Of a stretch of 64,000 bases of DNA, positions 28,064 through 34,673 are shown piece by piece. Origin of the DNA: Rhizonema sp. PD37 (GTDB lineage Bacteria > Cyanobacteriota > Cyanobacteriia > Cyanobacteriales > Nostocaceae). The first letter of the stretch is position 1. Every line of letters starts with the position of its first letter. The position numbers were made by a program, and so were the translations under genes. The notes under the pieces are model-generated. The model was given only the letters and a program-made list of their open reading frames with translations, was not told the origin of the DNA and made no database searches. Location: positions 1-64,000 of the forward strand of contig JAQYWO010000001.1 of the NCBI GenBank assembly GCA_029379215.1, read 5' to 3'.

Positions 28064-29471
28064 TTTGCCTCTGCTGCAACTCTTCACTAATCTGCGCGAA
28101 GCAGGCTTACCAATTGGCATTGAGGAGTATCAGTTAGTTTTGCAAGCTTTGCAAGGTGGTTTTGGGATGACAAATCCAGCAGCTTTGAAACGTTTGTGTC
28201 AGACGCTATGGATAAAGTCTGCTGAGGAAAAGCAGCTATTTGAGTATCACTTTGAGCAATTGATGGGCAGTAACAGCGAACGGTTGTATGCCCACAATGT
28301 TGTTGCAACATTAGCAACACCATCTAAACGGCGTCAGATTGCTTCAATTACTATATCCGTGATTCAAGGGATTTTAGCTTTCGGAATAATTTTAGGTGCG
28401 ACAAGCTCGAACAAACAGCAAACCCAGAATAACTTATCAAAAAACACACCAACGATTATAGCAAAAGCGATTCCCACTCCCACTCCCACTCCCACTCCTA
28501 CTCAGACACAATCACCGAAAACATCAAAGATACCAATTACAACAACACCCTTGCTCAAGCCAACGGTTATCGCAACCCGAATCGCAACACTGATTCCCAC
28601 TCCTACTCAAACAAATAGAAACCAACCGAATTTAATTTGGATGCTACCCGTCATAGCTTTGGGTGGTGGTTTTGTAATTTTTAGGTGGGTGATTAAGCAG
28701 AAGGAGAGCAAGCAGAAATCGGCTTTCTTAGATGAAGTACAAGTAGCTCAAGCAGTGCAGCAAACCACTAGGATTGAGAAAGATATTCCTGAAAATCTCT
28801 TCATCTTGATTGACGAATATTTTCCTGTTACCGAGCGGCAAATGAAACAGATTTGGCGCTACTTGCGCCGCCCAGTACGTCAGGGAGCGCCGACAGTGTT
28901 AGATGTAGAAGCTACAGTACACCAGATTGGACGTCAAGGTATACTACTTAAACCTGTGTTAGTTCCACGTCGAGTTAATCAGGCAGAATTGCTGTTACTA
29001 ATTGATCAAGATGGTTCAATGGTGCCGTTTGGTGAGCTATCACATCGGTTGGCAGAAACGGCTTTACGTGGGGGGTTGTTGGGAAAAGCTGGTATTTACT
29101 ACTTTCATAATTGCCCCATTGAATATCTCTACCACGACTCTAATCTTGTAGAAGCAGAGTTAGTTCATGATGTAGTCACCAATGTTTGCTCTCAAAGGAC
29201 TGCTGTGTTAATTTTTAGTGATGCTGGTGCTGCTCGTGGCGGTAATAGTGAGGAACGTTACGAGTTAACTCAACAATTTCTATCTCAGATCAAACAAAGA
29301 GTCCGTTATATAGCTTGGCTAAATCCTCTGCCGAGAAAGCGTTGGACTGGTACCACCGCTGGTGATATTGCCCGTCTTGTGCCGATGTTTGAAGTTAGTC
29401 GCCGAGGGTTGCAAGATGCTATTGGTGTGCTGCGAGGACGTCCGACCAATTTTGAGGGGCGGAGAATATGA
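28050..29471 (+). CDS. Membrane-spanning vWA (CoxE-like) protein with Pro-Thr linker
   Basis: The 473-residue product has an N-terminal helical domain (1-90), a first membrane segment (about 97-117) and a Pro/Thr/Gln-rich stretch (118-193) with TPTPTPTPT. A second membrane segment (about 194-212) and a C-terminal vWA domain (about 312-470) follow. The metal site reads LLIDQDGSM (316-324), a D-x-D-x-S variant of MIDAS. NPLPRKRWTGTTA near the end is typical of CoxE-like vWA. Predicted topology puts both ends in the cytoplasm with the Pro-Thr loop outside. The loop is encoded by a CCCACT hexanucleotide tandem. It overlaps the next gene by 4 bases (ATGA). Confidence 0.85.
   Translation: MEENDLPLLQLFTNLREAGLPIGIEEYQLVLQALQGGFGMTNPAALKRLCQTLWIKSAEEKQLFEYHFEQLMGSNSERLYAHNVVATLATPSKRRQIASITISVIQGILAFGIILGATSSNKQQTQNNLSKNTPTIIAKAIPTPTPTPTPTQTQSPKTSKIPITTTPLLKPTVIATRIATLIPTPTQTNRNQPNLIWMLPVIALGGGFVIFRWVIKQKESKQKSAFLDEVQVAQAVQQTTRIEKDIPENLFILIDEYFPVTERQMKQIWRYLRRPVRQGAPTVLDVEATVHQIGRQGILLKPVLVPRRVNQAELLLLIDQDGSMVPFGELSHRLAETALRGGLLGKAGIYYFHNCPIEYLYHDSNLVEAELVHDVVTNVCSQRTAVLIFSDAGAARGGNSEERYELTQQFLSQIKQRVRYIAWLNPLPRKRWTGTTAGDIARLVPMFEVSRRGLQDAIGVLRGRPTNFEGRRI
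28473..28505 (+). repeat. Hexanucleotide (CCCACT)n tandem within the vWA gene
   Basis: About five copies of CCCACT, the last slightly changed, encode the Thr-Pro run of the extracytoplasmic loop. Changes in copy number would lengthen or shorten the linker without shifting the frame. A shorter similar tract recurs near 28590-28605. Confidence 0.7.
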
Positions 29472-31123
29472 GTAAAATCAAACTAGAAGTTGCCCAACGA
29501 CGCATTGAGTCTTTGAAAAAACGCTTCGGCACAGGGCACTTATATTTGGCATATCATGCTGCTTTTCCTTTAGCACTCACACCCGATTTGTTATATCGTT
29601 TGTGGGCTAACTTTCAACTTGATATTCATGGTGAAGTTTTGGGTATTCCCTGGATAGCTGTGGCAGATTTGCTGCTTTCTAGTTTATGCGATGAAGTGGG
29701 GCATGAACTTTATGAGATGAATGTGGTAGTCCGAAATGTTCTGCTAAATCGATTGCAGGAAGATGACAAGTTTGGGCAAAAACGCATTAATGAATTGTCG
29801 GATTTCTTGCTCAATTATGTAAGGCAGCAACTCCAAAGTGACGATCCTGACATCAAAGACTTTGCTCTAGCTCAGCGATGGATTGCTTTGGCATATACTC
29901 GATTTAGTCAGGCAACGCATGAACTGGCGTTGGCTCTTAAGAGCGCTTATTCTCAGGATAGAGCAGATCTGATCCGATTGGCCTCTTTGATGGAAACATT
30001 GACAGAGCCACTGAGTGAATGGGAAGAATTTCAGCCGCTTTTGATTTATGCTCGTGGGATGGGAAACTTTGTTGGTGGCAATTTGGAAGCAGCCAAAAAA
30101 GAGTTGGGCAAAGTTATTGGGAAAGGAAATGAAATTACAGTTGCTGGCATCGAGTTGCCTATTCCCGAACAAATCAGAGCAAAGAATTTATCGCGACGAC
30201 AGGTAATTCAATATCTTGGTTGGGGAGGTGTTGGGTTTAGTTTAGTAGCGATCGCCGGAGACTTGTCGATACAGAAGCCGGGTTTCTTGCCACAATCCGT
30301 ACTCCTGAAAACCCTTCAATTTGAAGTCGTCACCGTCGATGAGCGGGGAAGTATTCGTGCTCGCCGCTTCAGTCAGGCAAATTTCTTTACAGAAAACTTG
30401 GGCAACGGTGTTACCTTGGATATGGTAGAAATTCCCGGTGGTACGTTTGTCATGGGTTCGCCACCAGGGGAGGAGGGGGGAGATTCCTCTGAGCGTCCAC
30501 AGCATACTGTCACTATTCAGCCTTTCTTCATGGGCAGGTATACTGTAACTCAGGAGCAGTATCAGGCAGTGATGGGTAAGAATCCCTCTCACTTCAAAGG
30601 AGCAAAAAAACCTGTTGAAAATGTAAGTTGGGATCAAGCAACTGAATTTTGTGCTAAACTCTCAAAGAGTAGTCTAAAAACCTATCGCTTACCTAGTGAA
30701 GCTGAGTGGGAATATGCCTGTCGCGCTGGAACAACTACCCCTTTTTATTTTGGTCCAACTATCACGACTGCTTTAGTTAACTACGACGGTATTTATCCCT
30801 ATGGTTCAGCACCCAAAGGTAAGTTCCATAATCAAACAACTACTGTCGGCAGTTTCCCTCCCAATGCTTTCGGATTATACGACATGCATGGGAATATATG
30901 GGAGTGGTGTCTAGATATCTGGCATGATTATTATGATGCGGCACCTGTTGAGGGGAAAGCTTGGTTAGCAGTAAATAATGATAGTCAAACTCATTTGCTG
31001 CGTGGAGGATCGTGGTTCCTTAACGCGATTGATTGCCGTTCTGCGTCTCGATCTAGGTATGCCCGCGTCCTAAGGTACGTCAATGTCGGCTTTCGGGTTG
31101 TCGTGTTTGCGACGAGGACTTAG
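29468..31123 (+). CDS. Membrane-anchored FGE-sulfatase-domain protein with variable C-terminus
   Basis: Residues 1-235 are helical and begin with a segment recurrent in cyanobacterial vWA/FGE systems (GHLYLAYHAAFPLALTPDLL). SRRQVIQYL (242-250) is twin-arginine-like and precedes a hydrophobic span (about 247-264). An FGE-sulfatase domain follows at about 316-549 (VEIPGGTFVMGSP, RLPSEAEWEYACRAGT, NIWEWCLD, LRGGSW). The usual reactive-Cys region reads RGGSWFLNAIDCRSAS with only one Cys, so oxidase activity is unlikely and ligand binding (C-type-lectin-like fold) is more plausible. The last 123 bases are the putative variable repeat of a diversity-generating retroelement. It ends the four-gene operon. 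Confidence 0.85.
   Translation: MSKIKLEVAQRRIESLKKRFGTGHLYLAYHAAFPLALTPDLLYRLWANFQLDIHGEVLGIPWIAVADLLLSSLCDEVGHELYEMNVVVRNVLLNRLQEDDKFGQKRINELSDFLLNYVRQQLQSDDPDIKDFALAQRWIALAYTRFSQATHELALALKSAYSQDRADLIRLASLMETLTEPLSEWEEFQPLLIYARGMGNFVGGNLEAAKKELGKVIGKGNEITVAGIELPIPEQIRAKNLSRRQVIQYLGWGGVGFSLVAIAGDLSIQKPGFLPQSVLLKTLQFEVVTVDERGSIRARRFSQANFFTENLGNGVTLDMVEIPGGTFVMGSPPGEEGGDSSERPQHTVTIQPFFMGRYTVTQEQYQAVMGKNPSHFKGAKKPVENVSWDQATEFCAKLSKSSLKTYRLPSEAEWEYACRAGTTTPFYFGPTITTALVNYDGIYPYGSAPKGKFHNQTTTVGSFPPNAFGLYDMHGNIWEWCLDIWHDYYDAAPVEGKAWLAVNNDSQTHLLRGGSWFLNAIDCRSASRSRYARVLRYVNVGFRVVVFATRT
30998..31120 (+). repeat. Putative DGR variable repeat (VR) at the 3' end of the FGE gene
   Basis: This 123-base stretch aligns without gaps to 31539-31661. 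I count 30 differences. Fifteen fall on the 27 adenines of the downstream copy (56%) and fifteen on its 96 other bases (16%). The A-linked changes sit at first and second positions of codons that read AAC, AAT, GAC, TAT or TGA in the copy. They become TTC, CTT, GAT, TCT, TAT, GTC, CTA, TAC and TGC here. Invariant codons keep GGSW and NVGF. Confidence 0.7.
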
Positions 31124-31340
31124 TGCCCTTTGCGCTTTTTTCTTTGCGCTTCTTTTATTCTGTCGCACACAGCGCGAATAAATTTTGTAGCATATTTAAT
31201 AATAGCAAGAAACTTGTGAATTAGTCAAGTGGTCATTAAAATTTTTTTCTTCTCTGGTTCTGGTTTCCAAGCTCCTGCCACAAAATGCATGTTGTGAGGC
31301 TCGCGCCCTAATGTTCCACCAGATTGATTGTGATGGGTTT

Positions 31341-31388
31341 GCAATTGAGCGATTTATCGCTCAATTGCATAGAAGCACTTCAGTGCTT
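31341..31388. terminator. Paired hairpins downstream of the FGE operon
   Basis: GCAATTGAGCGA-TTTA-TCGCTCAATTGC (31341-31368) is a perfect 12-bp stem. AAGCACT-TC-AGTGCTT (31373-31388) follows at once. No T tract is present, so intrinsic termination is uncertain. Hairpins are also known near DGR repeats, where they aid retrohoming. Confidence 0.4.
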
Positions 31389-31538
31389 ACTACGTAATTT
31401 CACAAGCTATCATCATTATTGTGGTAGAGTAGTACTCTCTGCGTAGGAACGAGGTATACCAAAAAAAATGGAGCTAAATCGGATATTTTCCCGTTTGTAT
31501 ATGTTAGCATAGAGAATGGGGATAGGCAACTCCGAATG

Positions 31539-31661
31539 CTGCGTGGCGGCTCGTGGAACAACAACGCGATCAACTGACGTTCTGCGTATTGCAATAGGAA
31601 CGCGCGCGACAATAGGAACGACAATGTCGGCTTTGGTGTTGTCGTGTCTGCGGCGAGCACT
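31539..31661 (+). repeat. Putative DGR template repeat (TR)
   Basis: Read in the frame of the FGE gene this gives LRGGSWNNNAIN*RSAYCNR then NARDNRNDNVGFGVVVSA. It is the Asn/Asp-rich pattern of template repeats that feed FGE/C-lectin variable domains in cyanobacteria. It is non-coding: it has an in-frame TGA, which becomes TGC in the variable copy, and no start or ribosome binding site. It lies 418 bases after the variable copy on the same strand. Non-adenine drift (15 of 96 sites) suggests that the cassette has been idle for some time or serves another target. Confidence 0.65.
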
Positions 31662-31765
31662 CTTGACATGTCAGAATTGATGAATGGGAATTCACCAAGC
31701 GTACCAAACAAGAGTCCAGACCTACTCCAGTGAGGTTGATAACGACTTCCGAATATAAAATAGAG

Positions 31766-31850
31766 TCGGATAGCTTGGTAGGCGGCAAAGTCGAACAGTT
31801 GTCCGACTCATCACATAAATGTCCATAATCCATCGGTAAGCGATCGCCTA
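31766..31850. repeat. 95-bp repeat, copy 1
   Basis: TCGGATAGCTTGGTAGGCGG opens the unit, which continues through CAAAGTCGAACAGTTGTCCG and GGTAAGCGATCGCC. It is closely related to copies at 32987-33075 and 33120-33225. I see no coding capacity. Confidence 0.65.
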
Positions 31851-31864
31851 GCCGATGTGTTAAC

Positions 31865-32066
31865 CAAAATGGTATGCCGCCACCACACACTGCGTTACCT
31901 CTCAACAGCAGAAGCATTGCAAGCCCTCACACCACCATCACCTCCGCCTCAACCAGTTCCACCAACGCCACCACAACCTACTAATTTATCGCGGCGCAGG
32001 GTGATTCAAACTATATAGTTTTGTTCGGGGCTGGTATTGCAGCAGCAGTTGTAGGACATTTTTAGT
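31865..32066 (+). pseudogene. Remnant of a second FGE-type protein gene
   Basis: One frame reads LRYLSTAEALQALTPPSPPP, then PQPVPPTPPQPTNLSRRRVIQTI and a stop. The following frame continues LFGAGIAAAVVGHF. Together they rebuild a Pro-rich linker, a twin-arginine-like SRRRVIQ motif and a hydrophobic segment, the same order as residues 230-265 of the intact gene at 29468. A frameshift and stop near 32017-32021 break it, and no FGE domain follows in frame. It is the decayed core of a paralogue. Confidence 0.6.
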
Positions 32067-32444
32067 AATTAGACAACATGGAGGATTAGGATTTAAAGAA
32101 TTAGAGAAATTAAAACTATTGGGTTCAACAGAAACATGAGAGTTATTTGAGCAAAAGGTAGAAATGAATTACGAGGGAAAATTGACACTAACAGTTAGCG
32201 GCAGCTCAAGCTGAGGCATCAAGGAGTTAGGAGTCACAATCACGTTGTCATAATTCTTTACACCAATCATCATCACAATATGGTGTAGTGGGCACGAAGA
32301 GGCAAAAAACGGCAAAGTAGTACAAAAGCACTAAGATAAAATGATTTAAACCCGCATTACTCCAGAGTTAACTAATAGTAGACTTGATGGAGGGCTAAGA
32401 ATGAAAAATGATGAATTAAACACACAGGTGAAGGAAAACTGACA

Positions 32445-32690
32445 ATGCTGGCAAGCTACATTGACCTGGCAATGGAATTGGCAGTTTATGAGATTATTGA
32501 AGATGAGAGAACTTATTGGGGTGAAATTCCTGGTTTGCAGGGAGTATGGGCGCGTCATCAAACATTAGAAGGTTGTCGGCGTGAATTGAGGGAAGCTTTA
32601 AGTGACTGGCTGGCTCTACGTTTGCGTTTGGGGTTAATGATTCCGGTGATAGCCGATATCAACCTTAATGAACTGACTCAGTCTGTGTAG
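32445..32690 (+). CDS. hicB: HicB-family antitoxin
   Basis: The 81-residue product is a short HicB: YEIIEDERTYWGEIPGLQGV, then LEGCRRELREALSDWLALRL. HicB antitoxins have a degraded RNase H-like fold and block the mRNA interferase HicA. The length is that of the stand-alone cyanobacterial type without a DNA-binding tail. The hicA frame begins 3 bases after its stop but is interrupted, so the antitoxin may have no partner. Confidence 0.85.
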   Translation: MLASYIDLAMELAVYEIIEDERTYWGEIPGLQGVWARHQTLEGCRRELREALSDWLALRLRLGLMIPVIADINLNELTQSV

Positions 32691-32692
32691 AA

Positions 32693-32911
32693 ATGTCTAA
32701 ATTAACCCCTGTTTCTTAGCGTAATTTGGTAAAACGTCTGCAAGAATTAAGTTTTGAAGTTCCCTATGCAGGGGGAAAGCATCCGCAAATGCGGCGAGGT
32801 GATATTACTGTAATTATTCCTAATCTTCATGAAGGCGATATTAGTGTAGGGTTATTATCACGGTTACTGCGACAAGCTGGAGTTTCTCGCGAGGAATGGT
32901 TGGGTGAGTGA
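32693..32911 (+). pseudogene. hicA: HicA toxin gene with an amber stop at codon 9
   Basis: From ATG 32693 the frame reads MSKLTPVS, then TAG (32717-32719), then RNLVKRLQELSFEVPYAGGK and on to EEWLGE. Relatives have Trp at the stop position, so a single TGG-to-TAG change explains it. The rest is intact, including GGKHPQMRRGDITVIIP with the catalytic His of the dsRBD-like fold. Restart at TTG 32726 could give a 61-residue product lacking the first strand, probably inactive. Loss of the toxin with retention of the antitoxin is the expected order of decay. Confidence 0.75.
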
Positions 32912-32986
32912 CAGTAAGTTCGGCAGGAAGCCAAGAAACGATAACTCTTACGAAGTCGGGAATCTTATCATACGCAGGATAGCTTG

Positions 32987-33075
32987 GTTAAGCTGCAAAG
33001 TATAACAGTTGTGCGAATCATCATGTAATTGTCCATAATCGCTCAGTAAGCGATCGCTCTTTGCGTGACTCAGAC
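32987..33075. repeat. 95-bp repeat, copy 2
   Basis: GGATAGCTTGGTTAAGCTGC continues through CAGTTGTGCGAATCATCATG and CAGTAAGCGATCGC. It is followed by a hairpin of the ACTTCTTTAACAAGT type (33077-33112). Confidence 0.65.
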
Positions 33076-33076
33076 T

Positions 33077-33112
33077 CAGATCTCCGACTTCTTTAACAAG
33101 TCGGGGATCTAA
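33077..33112. repeat. Dispersed hairpin repeat, second unit
   Basis: AGATCTCCGACTTCTTTAAC and AAGTCGGGGATCT pair as a hairpin between copies 2 and 3 of the 95-bp repeat. Relatives are at 25152-25186 and 33238-33268. Confidence 0.6.
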
Positions 33113-33119
33113 CTTTTCA

Positions 33120-33225
33120 TCGGATAGCTTGGTTAAGCTACAAAGTCGAACAGTTGTCCGATTCATCATATCAATGTCGCTAATTGCTCGGTAAGCGATC
33201 GCTATTTGCGTAACTGAACGACTCA
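33120..33225. repeat. 95-bp repeat, copy 3
   Basis: TCGGATAGCTTGGTTAAGCT continues through CAAAGTCGAACAGTTGTCCG and GGTAAGCGATCGCTATTTGC. It is in direct orientation with copies 1 and 2. A hairpin AATCCCC..GACTTCTTCAAGAAATT..GGGGATATT follows at 33238-33268, so each of copies 2 and 3 is followed by the same kind of hairpin. Confidence 0.65.
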
Positions 33226-33395
33226 AATCCCCCTAATATCCCCGACTTCTTCAAGAAATTGGGGATATTATTTTGTAAATATAGACAATAATACAAATTA
33301 TAGATTAAAAAGAAACAGGGTAAACTTTTTTACTATCAGAACGCATCACCTAACAATATATAATTCCACTACTTCAAATTAAAAGAAAGCAATTT

Positions 33396-34220
33396 GTGAA
33401 AACAGATAGTATTTTTTATCGCCTGTTCCAAGAATTCCCTAGAATCTTTTTTGAACTGATTGGGAAACCACCGGAAGAAGCTAACGCCTATAAATTCTCT
33501 TCAGTAGAAATAAAGCAAACATCTTTCAGAATAGATGGTGTATTTCTCCCTCAACAAGAGGATGAACAGATAATTTACTTCGTAGAAGTTCAGTTTCAAT
33601 CCGATGATGAAATTTACTCTCGACTCTTCTCGGAAATCTGTTTGTACCTGCGGCAGAATAAACCAAAACATAACTGGCGTGCAGTCTTAATCTACCCAAC
33701 CCGGAGTACAGACACAGGAGATACAAAACATTACCGTGAATTCTTTGATTCCGGAAGAGTGACTCGTATTTATCTTGATGAGTTAGGTGACGCTGAATCG
33801 CTACCACTAGGCATAGCTACCATTAAATTAGTGATAGAAGATGAAAAGACAGCAATTGCACGCGCAAGAGAATTGATCGACAGAACTAGGCTTGAGATCC
33901 ATTCACCACCGCAACAACGGCAATTACTACAATTAATAGAGACAATCTTAGTTTACAAGTTTCTCAACATGAGTCGGGAGGAGATAGCAGCAATGTTTGA
34001 AATCGGTGATCTCAAGCAAACAAGATTTTATCAGGAAGCGAAGAAAGAACTTAGGCCGGAAGTTGAGCAGGAAGTCAGGCTTGAAGTTGAGCAAGAAGTT
34101 CGGCTTGAAGCAGTACCACGGTTTTTGGCATTGGGGTTGACCGTGGAACAGATAGCAGAGGGCTTAGGTTTGAGTGTAGAGGAAGTGCAGTCGGCAGCAC
34201 AAAATCAGCAATCTTCTTGA
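33396..34220 (+). CDS. Rpn-family (PD-(D/E)xK) nuclease-like protein
   Basis: The 274-residue product matches the Rpn/DUF2887 family of recombination-promoting nuclease-like proteins, very common in cyanobacteria. It begins MKTDSIFYRLFQEFPRIFFE. The nuclease core is visible as RIDGVF (Asp, about 46-51) and YFVEVQFQSD (E-x-Q, about 61-70). A helical middle precedes a duplicated EVEQEVRLEVEQEVRLE segment and a C-terminal LGLTVEQIAEGLGLSVEEVQ helix pair. Relatives cut DNA without strict sequence preference; whether this copy is active is unknown. It sits at the edge of the repeat-rich region. Confidence 0.85.
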   Translation: MKTDSIFYRLFQEFPRIFFELIGKPPEEANAYKFSSVEIKQTSFRIDGVFLPQQEDEQIIYFVEVQFQSDDEIYSRLFSEICLYLRQNKPKHNWRAVLIYPTRSTDTGDTKHYREFFDSGRVTRIYLDELGDAESLPLGIATIKLVIEDEKTAIARARELIDRTRLEIHSPPQQRQLLQLIETILVYKFLNMSREEIAAMFEIGDLKQTRFYQEAKKELRPEVEQEVRLEVEQEVRLEAVPRFLALGLTVEQIAEGLGLSVEEVQSAAQNQQSS

Positions 34221-34673
34221 TACTATGTTTTTACACAGTGGTAATGTAGTAACGCTTTCGCTCCTGGTACTTTTGGGGGGTGAAGCCAGCTATCATCTGT
34301 GGCAATTAAGTCTTAGAGTCAACTGTTGTGACAGGGAACAGTTGTAGGGATATTTATACTAATCTTCACAGAATTTCCAACATCAGAGCCTGTATAGTCT
34401 AGCTGAAGCTAGTGTACAAGGTTTTGAGTATGCGATCACTACCTATCCCGCTTCTGTGCGATCACTCTCATTTCCGCTTTTTCTCTGTGTCATCGGTAGC
34501 GAATTAAATTAAATACATAAAATCAGTCTTTAGAGGGATGCAAGCTTTTCATAAAACTTTTTGCTTGCTTCTGGGAATTCCTGTGTCAAAATAGTAGTTA
34601 AATTTTGTTAAGATTAAACTCGAGTTAGTTATAATTGCAATCCCTATAATATCCCCTACCTTGGAGACACTGA
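34221..34673. other. Intergenic region upstream of the ABC-F gene
   Basis: No gene is seen in these 453 bases. A possible promoter is TTGTTA (34605-34610) and TATAAT (34630-34635), 19 bases apart, 38 bases before the ABC-F start. Confidence 0.4.

Larger units (their letters stand above)
31124..32444. other. Decayed region behind the FGE operon
   Basis: There is no intact gene. In order it holds a strong hairpin (31341-31368), a second one (31373-31388), the putative template repeat (31539-31661), the first copy of a 95-bp repeat (31766-31850) and the remains of another FGE-type gene (about 31865-32066). No reverse transcriptase frame or YxDD-type motif can be found on either strand. Confidence 0.7.

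Noticed and set aside
31400..31917. Minus-strand frames of 103 and 115 codons over the template repeat
   Set aside because: They are antisense to the FGE-like sequence, have no family match and are explained by the repeat itself.
31124..33395. A hidden reverse transcriptase gene next to the putative DGR repeats
   Set aside because: I looked on both strands for a long frame or YxDD-type motif and found none; the enzyme, if any, is elsewhere or lost.
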